Assembly (NCBI GenBank): GCA_934045075.1
Contig: OW203747.1
Location: 12,615,894 to 12,679,893, forward strand
Reading direction: 5' to 3'
DNA from: Yponomeuta sedellus
Lineage: Eukaryota > Arthropoda > Insecta > Lepidoptera > Yponomeutidae
Length of the DNA stretch: 64,000 nucleotides
In this document: piece after piece, positions 20,286 to 30,755 of the stretch
Position numbering within the stretch: the stretch's first letter is position 1
Layout: every line of letters starts with the position of its first letter
Made by a program: the position numbers and the translations under genes
Notes under the pieces: generated by a model
The model's input: the letters and a program-made list of their open reading frames with translations, nothing else
What the model was told of the DNA's origin: nothing
Databases searched by the model: none

Positions 20286-20857
20286 GTAAACGAAATTTGC
20301 AAATTTAAAAAAAATTAACCTTCGCCTAAGACTTTAGGCGAGCATTTTAATTTTTTGATGCATGAATTCTCATCAAAGGCGCATTGTGCTTAAAACTTTA
20401 TCATTCCGGAAATTTGTGTATTATTTTTCTCTGGTAACCCTAACTTGCAACATTCTACGTGAAATCCAGACAAATGTCGACTTTATTTCGTTTACTGTAA
20501 CGTTGTGATTCAAACGAAGGCTCGCGCGGTAATAATGGAGATTTCAAGTGTCACAATTTGTGTTTTTATTGCAATATTGGCATGATATGCTCGGTTACGG
20601 TTTTGTGAAATTGCACCTGTAAGATATATAAAAATACGTCTGGCCTCTAAATTTACACGGAAAGAAGACTTGGACCGAAGCGGGATTTGAATTTGTTCCT
20701 TCGAAGCCTCTATTCCGAAAGGGACGCAACTAGTTATCCAGCTAATCGCCTCTCCGTCGTACAAAATATCCGTATATGCTGTGTGAGCGTAAGGGAAAGA
20801 GTTGCCTAAATGCACAGTCCCTACCTTAAATTAATCGTGCTTTATCGCGTAGTAGTA

Positions 20858-21848
20858 CGAGGGCTCCTACTTATGTATGCGGAATAGAAAAAATAAACAA
20901 ATGTATATGGCTAAATATGCTTTTATTGTTTTTCAAAGTATTCTCCACTATGATCGATGCACTTTTGCATTCGATGAAACCAATTTGTAAAACACTTTTT
21001 CCACTCTGATTGAGGTATCTCCAAAACGTGCTGTTTGAACGCATCTACGGCATCTTCACGGGTCGAAAATCGTTGACCACGTGATTTATTCTTTACATTT
21101 GGGAATAAATAGAAATCATTGGAAGCCAAATCAGGGCTGTACGGTGGATGACCCATCAATTCTATTTTTTGACCATCCAAAAATGTAGTTGTTTCCTGAG
21201 ATGTATGACAGCTGGCATTGTCATGGTGAAGTATGATTCTGCGTCGCTGGTTGTTTTGGCGTATTTCTTCAAATACGCCAAACAAATGTTCAACAAACGT
21301 TCAAAAGCGCCAAACGCGAACAAATTTTTTTTACAGACAATTGTTCATGTAATAAATATCCTATGAATGCTCGTCATACATATGCCCAGAATAGCCTCTA
21401 TCTCGCGATACGTAACATGGCGGTTTGCATTATTAGTTTTCGCACAGCTTCAATATTTTGTGGCACAACCACCGATTTCGGGCGACCTTCTTTAACTTCG
21501 TCCATGAGCTTACTGCGCCCGCGATTAAACTCACTAAACCAGTGATACACAGTCGTTTTTGATGGAGCTTCACCACCAAAAGTCGAAGTTAATTGATCTA
21601 CGCACTGTTGTTGCGTTAAACCACGTCGAAAATTGTAATAAATCATAGCACGAATATTTTCACGAGTGAGTTCCATTTTTTCAGCAATATGACATTTTAA
21701 ACGCAACAAAAACAAAACGCTAACATATATAAGAGAAAAATATTAGCGGCCAGTATTTAAAAAAAGAACGAATTTGACCATGGAGGTCAGACATTGCGTT
21801 TAATATTATTGGAATCCCAGATTCCGCATACATAAGTATCAGTCTATG
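20858..21848 (-). mobile_element. Internally deleted mariner element (DD34D)
   Basis: Inverted ends are present: 'tacttatgtatgcggaat' at 20868-20885 has its exact complement at 21821-21838, and partial complementarity extends outward to flanking TA dinucleotides at 20856-20857 and 21849-21850. TA is the expected mariner target. The length of about 990 bases, against a usual 1.3 kb, fits the loss of about 300 bases of coding sequence. Confidence 0.85.
20923..21676 (-). pseudogene. Mariner transposase remnant
   Basis: The minus strand reads MELTRENIRAMIYYNFRRG, SKTTVYHWFSEFNRGRSK and GRPKSVVVPQNIEAVRKLIM (N-terminal helix-turn-helix DNA-binding region, 21398-21676). After a frameshift YREIEAILGI and, after a second, QLSVKKICSRLA follow. 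It then jumps to VFEEIRQNNQRRRIILHHDN, HPPYSPDLASNDFYLFP and a normal C-terminus ending GEYFEKQ (20923-21285). The second and third catalytic Asp residues remain, with 34 residues between them. The segment with the first Asp is deleted. The N- and C-terminal parts are in different frames, so no transposase is made. Confidence 0.9.
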
Positions 21849-21894
21849 TACAATGACTGTTGGAGGACGCGTCGTGTTTGAATGATACCGAGTG

Positions 21895-22097
21895 AAGACC
21901 CCAGGTAAAAAGACAAAAAAAGTCAAGCAACAAATATTTCGAGACATTGCGATTTTTAAGCGTCAATAACTCCGAGACAATTTTTTTTTTTACCCTGTTC
22001 GTTTTTTATCATAGAGTAACGGAAATTCCCTAAAAAACTGCATTTACAGATTAGTTTTGAAAAAAAGTGACAAGTTCGTCTTTTTCCCTGGAGTCTT
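21895..22097. mobile_element. Small inverted-terminal-repeat element, second copy
   Basis: Ends 'aagaccccaggtaaaaagac' and 'gtctttttccctggagtctt'. It is about 45 bases shorter than 10439-10686 and lies 46 bases beyond the mariner. Confidence 0.65.
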
Positions 22098-22117
22098 AAA
22101 GTGCGATTGGCTGGCTG

Positions 22118-22185
22118 GAGTGACCTCACAGCCCTGCTACTTACAATGGCCCAACTATACGGCTAAGTGCCGAAACTGCAGGACA
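22118..22185 (+). repeat. SINE family D tail fragment
   Basis: 'acttacaatggcccaactat' and 'ggctaagtgccgaaactgca' match 44980-45020. The complement with 'gcacttagcctcatag' is at about 39340. Confidence 0.5.
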
Positions 22186-22206
22186 AACTTACTGATGCCA
22201 AGTGCA

Positions 22207-22560
22207 GTCTACGAGTACATGCATACATAATATCACGCCTGTATCCCAGAGGGGTAGGCAGAGACCAGAGACTGCCACTTGCCATGATCCTGACAGATCA
22301 CCTTCGCTTTATCAACGTTCATAGTCGTTGCATGCACGCACGCCGGTTCCGGGTACTTTTTATCTTTCCCTTTGCAAATACATCCCCTATCTGATCGGTG
22401 TATGTTCGCCTGGGACGACCCTTACCAACCCTTCCACTCACATTCGCAATATATATTTGTTTCGTCAATATTTCTTCCTTCATCCTCTCCACATGTCCAA
22501 ACCAACGCAACATTCCTTTCTCAATTCTAGTCACTACATCCTCTTTCAGTCCACAACGCA
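22207..22560 (-). pseudogene. LINE ORF2 C-terminus remnant ('RWFGHVERM' family)
   Basis: The minus-strand frame 22319-22588 reads [40 protein letters not shown] and [20 protein letters not shown], the C-terminus of an insect non-LTR ORF2 after the polymerase. The 3' end is at the left, near 'cacgcctgtatcccagaggg'. No catalytic part is present. Confidence 0.75.
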
Positions 22561-22789
22561 GCAACGCAACCAAGTGCAGTCTGAACATAAAAGAAAAAGC
22601 TTCACAACTTTGGATAGATTAATCTTTCATATGCGCCGAAAATCAGCGCTGTAGGATGCCTAGCATCCCGCAGCATACGCTGAGCGTCCAGTCCTTTTGC
22701 CAAGCTCTTACTTCAGTACTTGTTTACCATATAATCTGATAAAAGTAATTAAGTATTAAAGTTTATAAGTGTAATATATTCTTTGTCAT

Positions 22790-23045
22790 TGACGGCCTCG
22801 GTGGCGCAGCGGTTTGGCACGCTCCTGTACAACCGAAGGTCTCGGGCTCGATCCCGGCCGGGTCAAACTAGGAAACGAACTTTTCTAGTTTGTCTCGAGT
22901 CTTGGATGTTATCTATGTATTTATTGTATTAAATCTATCGTCGAGTTAGCACCTATAATACAAGTCATTTAGTTGTACTTAGTATAGGGCCAACGAGGTC
23001 TGTGTAATATGTCCAGGAATATTTATTTATTTATTCATTCATATC
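22790..23045 (+). mobile_element. tRNA-derived SINE, family B, near full length
   Basis: Head 'ggcctcggtggcgcagcggt' and B box 'ggctcgatccc', then 'aaactaggaaacgaactttt', 'tcgtcgagttagcacctata', 'catttagttgtacttagtat' and an end near 'gtccaggaatatttattta'. The 3' half absent at 2294 is present here. Confidence 0.8.
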
Positions 23046-23425
23046 AATTAAAACGTTTTGTGTTTGTTTCAGGTAAGTTAAATTGCAGCTAGTTCGGCTT
23101 TCTTCAGTTTGGCCAGCCTTTGGTGGCAGTCGCTGTAAGTTTAACGCAACTGTTTAATTTGTTTCTCAACTAGTACAGGTACTTTTTATATAGCCCATTT
23201 ATTTATAATGCTATAAAAATACACAACGCATTCGTTTAGTTATTCGTTAAACCATTGCTGGTAATCCTCGAAGTTAGCGTCTTCGGATATTAAGATATAC
23301 TTTTTTTTATTGAAAATTGCTAATGGAGACATCGTAGGCAAGTGTAGCTGTAGGCAAGACAGTGTGGTATGCTATGTAGTGTAGCGCTGAAGTCATTGAA
23401 AGGCTAGATTAGCAGCAATACTTTA

Positions 23426-23578
23426 TACTATTTTTATTTTTAATGCACTAACCCGTGCTAAGGACACAGTTAAAAACCTATTTAGAGGCTAAAAATTTCA
23501 CCCATGCCACGGATAGCCAGAGATTGCGGGTTCGAATCCCGGCATGGGTGAAATTTTTAGCCTCTAAATAGGTTTTTA
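23426..23578 (-). mobile_element. tRNA-like element (family A), palindromic (5' part inverted)
   Basis: From the tail complement at the left it reaches 'acctatttagaggctaaaaa' and 'ttcacccatgcc', then flips to the forward form at 'acggatagccagagattgcg' and runs to 'tagcctctaaataggttttt'. The outer 45 bases are perfectly complementary. Flanks 'agcaatacttta' and 'agcaacactttta' resemble an imperfect target duplication. Confidence 0.7.
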
Positions 23579-23843
23579 AGCAACACTTTTATTATCTTTT
23601 TTTTTATCACCAAAACCTATCCTAGCTGCGAGTCTCAACACGACTGATACCTACCTAAACAAAACGTAACGATATTCTTTTAAATAGTTCAAACTCTGCT
23701 AGACGGCTACGCCAGCCAGCTACTATAAAGAAGTATCGTTACAGTAGCATACCACACTTGCCTACGAACACAGTACTGTCGATATATTGCCGAGTCATAT
23801 GAAAAAAACACCGCTAGACTAAGGCGTACATACATAAACTCTC

Positions 23844-23912
23844 GCCTGTATCCCAGAGGGGTAGGCAGAGACCAGGGACTGCCACTTGCCACGATCCTGA
23901 CAGATCACCTAA
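23844..23912 (-). repeat. LINE 3' end ('RWFGHVERM' family), very short
   Basis: Only the last 65 bases are present: 'cgcctgtatcccagaggggt' to 'cctgacagatcacct'. A (GT)n microsatellite follows at 23949-23982. Confidence 0.6.
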
Positions 23913-24049
23913 GGCGTACTAATTTAAAAAATGTGGCATTTCGTTGTTCGCTGTGTGTGTGTGTGTATGTGTGTGTGTGTCTTGTTTGATAAAAAGATTA
24001 GTTGCGCTCTGTCTTATCTCCGGTCACGTCTAATTACCATGCCGGAGAT

Positions 24050-24435
24050 CATATTGACCCCCATAAGCTCCAACGCGCCGCCCTCCCCGGCCCCATTGCC
24101 CATACAATAGGACTACAGGAGGGCGGCGCGTCGCGTCCCTCACCAGCGCTTCTCTGAGAGCAGAGAAGGTAGAGAGCAAGCGCGCGGGCCCTCTCTGTGC
24201 TAGAAGGCGCCCTCGGAACACGCAAGGGCGCCTTCCGGCTTGCCGTGATGGAGGCCTCTCTGGTCCGACTGGTATGAGGCGCGTGCGCTTTCGCGCGGCG
24301 GCGCCCCCAAGGCGGTCCTTCAGTCGGTTGGTCGCCTGGGTCCCGCTCCACAGAGTGAAACAGGGCCCACGCGACCCCTCCTGCCAGATTATTCGCCGTT
24401 AGCAGGCAAGATCCCACAAGGAGAATTTACTGACT
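24050..24435 (-). repeat. GC-rich block, probably an inserted retroelement piece
   Basis: This stretch is strikingly GC-rich against AT-rich surroundings. It contains a perfect hairpin 'gaaggcgccct' ... 'agggcgccttc' (24204-24239). Both strands have open frames of 60-120 residues, but the residue composition (Arg, Ala, Pro) is what GC-rich DNA gives by chance. I do not recognise a domain. Confidence 0.35.
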
Positions 24436-24544
24436 AACGCTCAGGGTGCACCGACCCCTCCACTTGCCCTTCCATCTGGTTCATAGAATCAGAGAGAACG
24501 GAAGCGGAGGGGTGCACGTGACGATTATCTGGCGCAGCACCTCA

Positions 24545-24625
24545 TGGTTGCGTGGTTACCATAGCACAGGGTATCCTAGTTTGGGACCAGGACAAGAGAT
24601 TGTGTTGTGTGGAAGTAATTATTTT
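24545..24625 (+). repeat. SINE tail fragment ('gggtatcctagtttgggacc')
   Basis: 'ggttaccatagcacagggta' to 'attgtgttgtgtggaa' recurs at 61890-61965 and, in part, at 17885-17935. It resembles the tail of family C SINEs ('cccacgacacagggtatcct'). Confidence 0.5.
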
Positions 24626-24659
24626 GTTTTTTTTTTCAGTTCGTGTAAAGTCAGTACAC

Positions 24660-24990
24660 GATCATACTCTTCTTCTTGTTCTTCAGGCTATATTAGTCCA
24701 CTGCTGGACATAACCCTCCCCTAATGAGCGCCTTAGCGCATGGTTGTGCCATCATTGGGGGTTAATGCCCAAAATCCCCACGCTGGGCATGCGTGTTAGG
24801 GATCGCAGTTTGGTGGAACTGTACCGCAGGGGGCGCTGCTGCTTACCCCCCAGTTGGTAAACCTTAGTCGCCCCTTTACGACACCCGCGGGAAGAATTTG
24901 GGTTAGTGCTATTCTCTAGGCCGACACCGCACAGCATATTTGAGTTGGTGCTATTCTCTAGGCCGACACCACTCAGTATGCAGCAGCACA
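24660..24990 (-). repeat. RTE-type LINE 3' end
   Basis: On the minus strand it ends 'gggttatgtccagcagtgga' then a GAA-rich tail. The block 'tagggatcgcagtttggtgg' and the 'cacccgcgggaagaatttgg' block recur in the opposite orientation at 51935-52192. At the right 'gctattctctaggccgacac' is duplicated (about 24908 and 24951). It is non-coding. Confidence 0.6.
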
Positions 24991-25369
24991 ATCATACACC
25001 TCTACATAATTGCACTCTAATCAGTTACGTCAAGGGCGATTTCGCAACAAAAAAGGTTGACCTGGCATCGATTGTTCATGATCATTTAATTAGGAGACCA
25101 AGCTCATTGTCACAATAAAACGCGGAAATCGGCAGTTGCAGAATCGGCCCGCGTTTTGCCCGTTCCGCCTCGATGTCTCCTGATTTATATGCGCGGCATG
25201 CCACCGCCTAGATGGACACGAAAGGACACTGCTTTCTCCGAGATTATCATTATTTTAGGTCATTCGTTCAGGCGGGAAGACGTACGGTGGACGTTGGTTT
25301 GTACGAGAAAGAACGCGCTCTGTCGGGTCGAGACTTCTGACGCATAGACGATGTTGTATGTAATAAAAA

Positions 25370-25650
25370 CCTATTTAGAGGCTAAAAATTCCATCCATGC
25401 CGGGATTCGAACCCGCGACCTCTAGGTATCCGTGCCAGCGCTCTTTCCAACTGAGCTAATGGGCGACTCACGGGCATCAGTGAAATTTCGAACCTCCTTA
25501 CACTATTTTTTGTATTACGTACTGCCAGCGACATCTGGCTGAAGTAATTTGCATCACTTGCAGCCCCGAGTACCTACTTTGCAGTTAGGTTTTTAGCCTC
25601 TAAATATGTATTTAAAATTGTCCTTAGCACGGGTTAGTGCATTAAATTTG
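25370..25650 (+). mobile_element. tRNA-like element (family A), 5' part inverted
   Basis: It starts 'aaaaacctatttagaggcta' (complement of the 3' region), continues through the complement of the tRNA-like module and body to 'tactttgcagttagg', then ends with the forward 3' region 'tttttagcctctaaatatgt' and 'cacgggttagtgcatt'. No clear target duplication was found. Confidence 0.65.
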
Positions 25651-25872
25651 CGCTTATCAACACATTCAGCGATTCAAGTTTATATTGTTAATTGATTAAT
25701 TTTAAACAATATGGATGTTATGTCTGAAATAAATATATTGAATTGAATTAAAAATAAAAATTAAAATTGTATGTTAGACGGTGGTGGAAGAAGAAGATGT
25801 AGATTATCTCTTCATAGTTGTTGTTTATTCAGTGACACTTAGCACAGAATTACATCAAATCAATCCTCTATA

Positions 25873-26110
25873 ATATGTCCCAACTGCTGGGGCACGGGTC
25901 TCTTACTGCATCGCAGGAAGGTTACGCCATTCGGGGGCCAAGTCCAGGTTGGTGGATGATTGTGAGACAGCAGTGGGTTTTACTTTCAGAAGTTATCAAG
26001 CCGTCCATAAGGCCTCTGTCATGGCTTAACGACTGCCATTACATGACAGCCGGCACCAATGGCTTAACGTGCGAAGCTTGGAAATGCACGGCAGAAATGC
26101 CATTTGATGA
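25873..26110 (-). mobile_element. 5S-rRNA-like SINE, 3' two thirds
   Basis: 'tgtcccaactgctggggcac', 'agttatcaagccgtccataa' and 'cagccggcaccaatggctta' are the complement of the family body. The 5S-like head is missing. Confidence 0.65.
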
Positions 26111-26999
26111 TTGTAACCTTTGTATTAACTTTCGCAAGTCGAAATCATGGAAATGACAATTGGACATCAACAAAAAGAATGGATATTCCTTACGTCGAAA
26201 TATGTTTTACTTTACTCCTGATTTCTGATAGCGTCATTCTGTGACTTCTGTGGCGTTTCTACCTGCTCTGTGCACTATTTATAAAGGACTAGCATTTGCT
26301 CGCCACTCCGTCCGCGTGGACTTTAGTAGCTACAAACTTTTCCAACCCCGTTCACTCCTTTAAGGGTTAAAGTAGAATTAAAAAAACCGTTTTTATTCCT
26401 TGCCTACATTATATGTAGACCCTCTGTTCAAAATTTCAGCTTCCTAGGACCAACGGCTTGGGCTGAGCGTTGATGAGTGAGTCAGTCAGTCAGGACTTTG
26501 AATTTGATTTATAAAGATAGATATCTCGCTAAGTCTAAGTCTTAAATGGTGGAAATGACAATTAATGGCATTTTTCATGGACATTCAACAAACAATTTGG
26601 AAATTCTTTGCGTAGATTTTTACTTCCGATTTCTGATAGCGTCGGGGATTCTGTGAGTTCTGTGTCGCTCCTACCTGCCCCGTGCGCTATTTGCGAACCG
26701 CGATCGCTCTGAATAATGGTAGCTTAATTTATTGGTCTGTACATCTGTGCTCGATGATTTATACGCCCGTTGTGTTGCAGCGGAGCGGGTGAAATTACCT
26801 GTCAACTGGGTCAATTAAGTGCTCGCGCCCGCACCGAGTCAATAAAACAAAATATGATTGTGAGAATCGCTTGCGTGTTAAAATTCTGCTTGCCATGAAC
26901 TAAAATTCCAATAATTATCAGTGACTGAAACTCGAACCCAAGAACCCAGTCGTAGGACTTAGCAGAGCACGCACACTCATTCACTAACACTTCAAAACA
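26111..26999. other. Mostly unassigned, with one common repeat fragment
   Basis: The segment 26310-26525 ending 'gatgagtgagtcagtcagtc' and 'ttgatttataaagatagata' is a repeat type I associate with Lepidoptera. Otherwise no gene or structure is seen. Two similar stretches ('ctgatttctgatagcgtc' and 'ccgatttctgatagcgtc', about 26218 and 26627) suggest a local duplication. Confidence 0.35.
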
Positions 27000-27000
27000 T

Positions 27001-27032
27001 TAACACACACACACACACGCGTATAGACACAC

Positions 27033-27100
<68 letters not shown>
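27001..27100. repeat. (CA)n microsatellite
   Basis: About 100 bases, pure CA from 27037 on. It creates a spurious Cys/Val frame on the minus strand. Confidence 0.95.
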
Positions 27101-27103
<3 letters not shown>

Positions 27104-27139
27104 TTTTGAGAGTTTTAATATGAACGAGAATAGAACCCA

Positions 27140-27330
27140 CGACCTCAGACATTTCTATAGTATAAAAATGAATCGCTGAATGTGTTTGTAAGCGCAAATC
27201 TCGAGAGCAGCTCAACCGATTTCGATAATTTTGTTTGTAGAATATTCCTTGAAGTAAGAGGATGGTTCTTACGGAGGGAAAAAAAAATACAGATTCGACT
27301 ATCAGGCGGTACGAAGTTCGCTGGGTCAGC
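27140..27330 (+). mobile_element. Helitron-like fragment ending CTAGT
   Basis: 'tctatagtataaaaatgaat' at the start and 'tcgctgggtcagctagttag' at the end follow the pattern of non-autonomous elements ending CTAG before T. The class is inferred. Confidence 0.35.
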
Positions 27331-27780
27331 TAGTTAGTTGTACATAAAAATGGAAATTACACAGTTTTTAACCTAAGAGTACAAACAGGGGCATATAATG
27401 GTAGTCAAGTGTATTATCGCCCAACCGACGAGGCACTGGAAGTCGATGGAACAGAATTATGCCAATCGATTTCCTCACGGTGGGAATCAGATATCAGATA
27501 GTAAGTCATCCGTTCCGGCTGCCCAGTCGCTTGATTTACAACGCTTTTACCTGTAGCCTGCTATTTGTGAACCCCACGTAATTGCGGTTTGGATTGTTGT
27601 CTTTCACGTGGAATGAAATGCGGGTTGCTTTTTAATAGAGGTGATGGTTATGGCATTTTCAATACGAGCGATAAAATTAAATTGTACCGGCTATTTCCAG
27701 AAATAGAGTGTACGTCACATTGATCGTTGTAGAGATAAGAGGCATGTAAAAGTAGCCCTAAATCTATCCATAGATAGATA
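27331..27780. other. Unassigned interval
   Basis: No feature was recognised, apart from short 'tagatagataacataacata' simple sequence at the right. Confidence 0.3.
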
Positions 27781-27817
27781 ACATAACATAACATTTACAA
27801 AAACCTACTCGTAGGTA

Positions 27818-27950
27818 CCAGCTGGCACGGATAGCCAGAGGTCGCGGGTTCGAATCCCGGCATGGGTGGAATTTTTAGCCTCTAAATAGGTTTTTAAAAA
27901 TGTCCTTAGCACGGCTTAGTGCATTAAAAATAAAAATAGTATAATAACAT
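27818..27950 (+). mobile_element. tRNA-like element (family A), 5'-truncated, forward
   Basis: Starts at 'gctggcacggatagccagag', keeps the intact B box 'cgggttcgaatcccgg' and ends 'gtgcattaaaaataaaaata'. 'ataacatttaca' before and after (27790 and 27945) is a candidate 12-base target duplication. It is the best local reference for the uninverted 3' half. Confidence 0.75.
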
Positions 27951-27954
27951 TTAC

Positions 27955-28135
27955 ATACAGGCACAGCTTCTGGCCTCACACTAGGATACTCTGTGTTGTA
28001 GGAACCAGAAACAACGACATCACAAACATGTAAACATCCAAGGTTTTTGCTGTCTCCGGCCGGGGTTCGAACCCGGGACCTCTTGCATGGTAGGCAGATG
28101 CACTACGGCTGCGCCACAGAAGTCGTCATAGATAG
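27955..28135 (-). mobile_element. tRNA-derived SINE, family C
   Basis: Complement of head and tail. The B-box complement 'ggggttcgaacccgggacct' and the A-box region complement 'cactacggctgcgccacaga' lie at the right; the 'tccaaggtttttgctgtc' and 'aggatactctgtgttgt' tail is at the left. Confidence 0.7.
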
Positions 28136-28183
28136 ATAAAATCATTTATATGCATCTACGCTCTCACACAGAGGTATATCGTT

Positions 28184-28390
28184 ATCAACCCTTATGTCCC
28201 CATTGCTGGGGCACGGGTCTCTTCCTGCATCGCAGGAAGGTTAGGCCATACTCCACCAAGGGGGCCAAGTCCGGGTTGGCGGAGGATTGTAAAACAGTGG
28301 CGGCCTTTACTGTCAGAAGTTATCAAGCCACCGATAAGGCCCCTGACATAGCTTAACGACTGTCATTACATGACAGCCGGCACCAACGTA
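28184..28390 (-). mobile_element. 5S-rRNA-like SINE, 3' portion
   Basis: 'cgttatcaacccttatgtcc' to 'catgacagccggcaccaacg'. It is truncated before the 5S-like head. Confidence 0.65.
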
Positions 28391-28508
28391 TATAACAAAA
28401 AGAATTATATAACAAATTGAAAGAAACATATTATGTTTTTTGTAAATACTTTGTAATTGTTGCTGAAAATTAAGTCTACCGGTATTTAACACGTAAGCAC
28501 GTAACATC

Positions 28509-28602
28509 TAAGACGGGGATTACACGTTCAGTCTGGCGTCAGTCGATTCCATCAGTCTGGTTAGTAAACTGACACCAGACTGAATGTGTAAACTCCGTCT
28601 TA
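28509..28602. repeat. Inverted repeat with arms of about 34 bases
   Basis: 'taagacggggattacacgtt' (28509-28542) pairs with 28569-28602 with a few mismatches around a 26-base loop. It may be a small foldback or MITE. No second copy was seen. Confidence 0.6.
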
Positions 28603-29380
28603 GACCCCGTCTTCGCTTTCCATCCGGCGTGACTGGGGTAACCTGAGCGTAACTTGAAAAAGAAAAATAATGTCGTTAATACCAGGCGTGTGTTGTGCAA
28701 TAACGGTATAAACATAAAAATGTATGCAGCAACAGATGGCGAAATGAAAACGTTATGATAAAAAGAAAAAAAAACGTTGAAAATCCGAAAAGCAGAAACA
28801 ATACGCGTCCGAAATGGAATTGCGTACGAAACAATTTGCAGTGGACCTAGCACGCACTCGTTTATAGTTTTACTACACTTGGACCGATCCACAATATTTT
28901 ACTTGAATGTCTGGTCATCATAGATAAGTCAGACTCCTACAATACTGTTTGTGCCAAAAAACGAACAGACCCTGTAATCTAACTTTTAGTGATAAGGCTG
29001 TACTGTTAGTCTGTACTCTTATTAAATTACACGAAATATCTGTGTATTTTTTTTTATATACAATGAAGTGTTCTCTATCTATCTGACATTAAAGAAAATT
29101 GCGTCACTTAGATATATTTTCTAAATTCCCGATAACGGCACATCAGACCACTGAATTCCTGGTAATTTTACTCAATAAGAAAGCGATAAAAGAAAAGCTG
29201 TAGACAAGACTGGTAGCCATATGGAGGGAATGCGTCTATGCCCAGCAGGGGGTATATTTACGGGTTGGATAGTTAAATAAATATTAATTTCAGTTAATCC
29301 ACATTTTAATTCACATTTAAGGTCAATAAAGAAATCTTACAGCAACAAATTTACAACATTATTCCATAATTAAAATCGGT
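28603..29380. other. Unassigned interval
   Basis: A minus-strand open stretch of 117 codons (28539-28892) has no recognisable motif and overlaps the inverted repeat. I do not call it a gene. Confidence 0.3.
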
Positions 29381-29382
29381 TT

Positions 29383-29583
29383 ATACGGATTTTACTCGTT
29401 TATTACATTTTTTTACAATTTTCCGACGTTTCGGCACTTTTTCAGGTGCCGTGGTCTCGGTTGACTGAGGTGACAGGCGTCTTTTTGAAAGGATTAACTG
29501 TTAGATATAATTGTTAGTTTACTACCCTCGGCAAAAATTACTACAGTTTTAATTATGTCTAGTGCTCGTGTTAACCTTAGAAA
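29383..29583 (+). mobile_element. Fragment of the 'cgacgtttcgg' TIR element
   Basis: 'ttttccgacgtttcggcact', 'gtgccgtggtctcgg' and 'gaggtgacaggcgt' match 236-400. The right end 'tctagtgctcgtgttaacct' is the complement of the left end at 238-275. Confidence 0.5.
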
Positions 29584-29804
29584 ATACTATAACATTATTC
29601 CACTTATGAAATTGATCAAAAATCATATGATTGAAAAGAAACGGGTGCCATGCGATTCGAACCCACACATGTCTTGCTATTTAATAAAAATAAATAATAA
29701 TCCTATATTCAATTAGGTAGATATTTGCATGGTAGAATGTACTTAACAGAATGTAGTACCTACATAATTGAAATCATTATGTACCACATTCATAGCCTTT
29801 TTTT

Positions 29805-30010
29805 TTTGTTTACCGGTATTTCCGGTCTCGTTACACCGACGCCGCCGATTTGAAATCGGGTTTAAACGCGTGCTAGGCCCTGCGATCGTTGCATCCGTGC
29901 GACGTTTAATTACCGGCTTTTGATGGATCGCCGGACTTTGGCCAGCAGGGAGGGCCGTGGCGGCCAACCTTGGTCACTTGGCCTCTGTCTGTCTCACCTG
30001 AAGACGGGGC
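29805..30010 (-). mobile_element. Poly(A)-tailed retroposon 3' end
   Basis: On the minus strand, sequence from 'cgtaagccccgtcttcaggt' to 'ggaaataccggtaaac' ends in a run of nine A. It is GC-rich relative to the surroundings. It resembles the 3' UTR of a poly(A) LINE; no coding remains. Confidence 0.45.
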
Positions 30011-30149
30011 TTACGATATTACTTTGAAACTCTGTGTCCTGTGTACTCTGTATGCGAAAGCGGCTTTTGTCTGTTGTTCTACGGTTGTCAGATTAAAATA
30101 AAAAAAAAATGTAAATTAAAAAAATATATAAATGACCTTTGATTGGCAT

Positions 30150-30378
30150 TTATTTAGAGGCTAAAAATTCCACCCATGCCGGGAATCGAACCCGCAAACT
30201 CTGGCTAACCGAGCTGCCTGTAAGTAATACAGAGAGAGTATTGTAAAGTTTCGAAATTTCACTGATGCCGGTAGTTGCCCACTAGCTCAGTTGGGAGAGC
30301 GCGTGCACGGTTAGCCAGAGGTCGCGGGTTCGAATCCAGGCATGGGTGGAATTTTTAGCCTCTAAAAGGTTTTTAAAA
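30150..30378 (+). mobile_element. tRNA-like element (family A), 5' part inverted
   Basis: It starts as the complement ('atttagaggctaaaaattcc', 'gggaatcgaacccgc'), switches at 'aaccgagctgcctgtaa' to the forward body, then a complete forward tRNA-like module ('actagctcagttgggagagc', 'gcgggttcgaatccagg') and 3' region. It lacks the AT-rich tail. Confidence 0.7.
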
Positions 30379-30540
30379 TTTTCCTCACGATGTTTTCCTT
30401 CCCTGTTAGCGAGTTGTATTGCTACTGTAACTTCACAATTGTACATAACTTAGAAAACGAAGTCATTGGTACATGGCAGAATTCGAACCCAGGACCTCCC
30501 GATTGAGAAGCCGGCCGCTTCGCTACTACTGCCTTTCTAT
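30379..30540 (-). mobile_element. SINE family D, with tRNA-like head
   Basis: Complement of 44768-44905: 'ctcacgatgttttccttccc', 'gtacataacttagaaaacga', 'aattcgaacccaggacctcc' and 'cgattgagaagccggc'. The head is at the right. Confidence 0.7.
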
Positions 30541-30584
30541 AATGTAATATGTATTTCTTTTTGTAAGAGAATGATTCATGACTG

Positions 30585-30755
30585 TAAGAGGTCCCGGGTT
30601 CAATCCCCGGCTGGGGAAAAAAAACACCAGGTCTTGGATGTTTACATGTTAGTTATGTCGTTGTTTCTGGTTCCCACGACACAGGGTATCCTAGTGTGGG
30701 GCCCGACGCAATGTACGTGCCTGTATGTAAATGCTATGTTACTGTACCTACCTAC
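30585..30755 (+). mobile_element. SINE family C, truncated at the head
   Basis: 'gtcccgggttcaatccccgg', 'ccaggtcttggatgtttaca', 'cccacgacacagggtatcct' and 'gtgcctgtatgtaaatgcta' follow the family order seen at 45877-46095. Confidence 0.7.

Noticed and set aside
24049..24417. 122-codon Arg/Ala/Pro-rich open frame as a gene
   Set aside because: GC-rich sequence lacks stops by chance; no domain or conserved motif was visible and the opposite strand is equally open.
27000..27215. Cys/Val-repeat open frame
   Set aside because: A translation of the CA microsatellite.
28539..28892. 117-codon open frame on the minus strand
   Set aside because: It overlaps an inverted repeat, has no motif, and its composition is not convincing.
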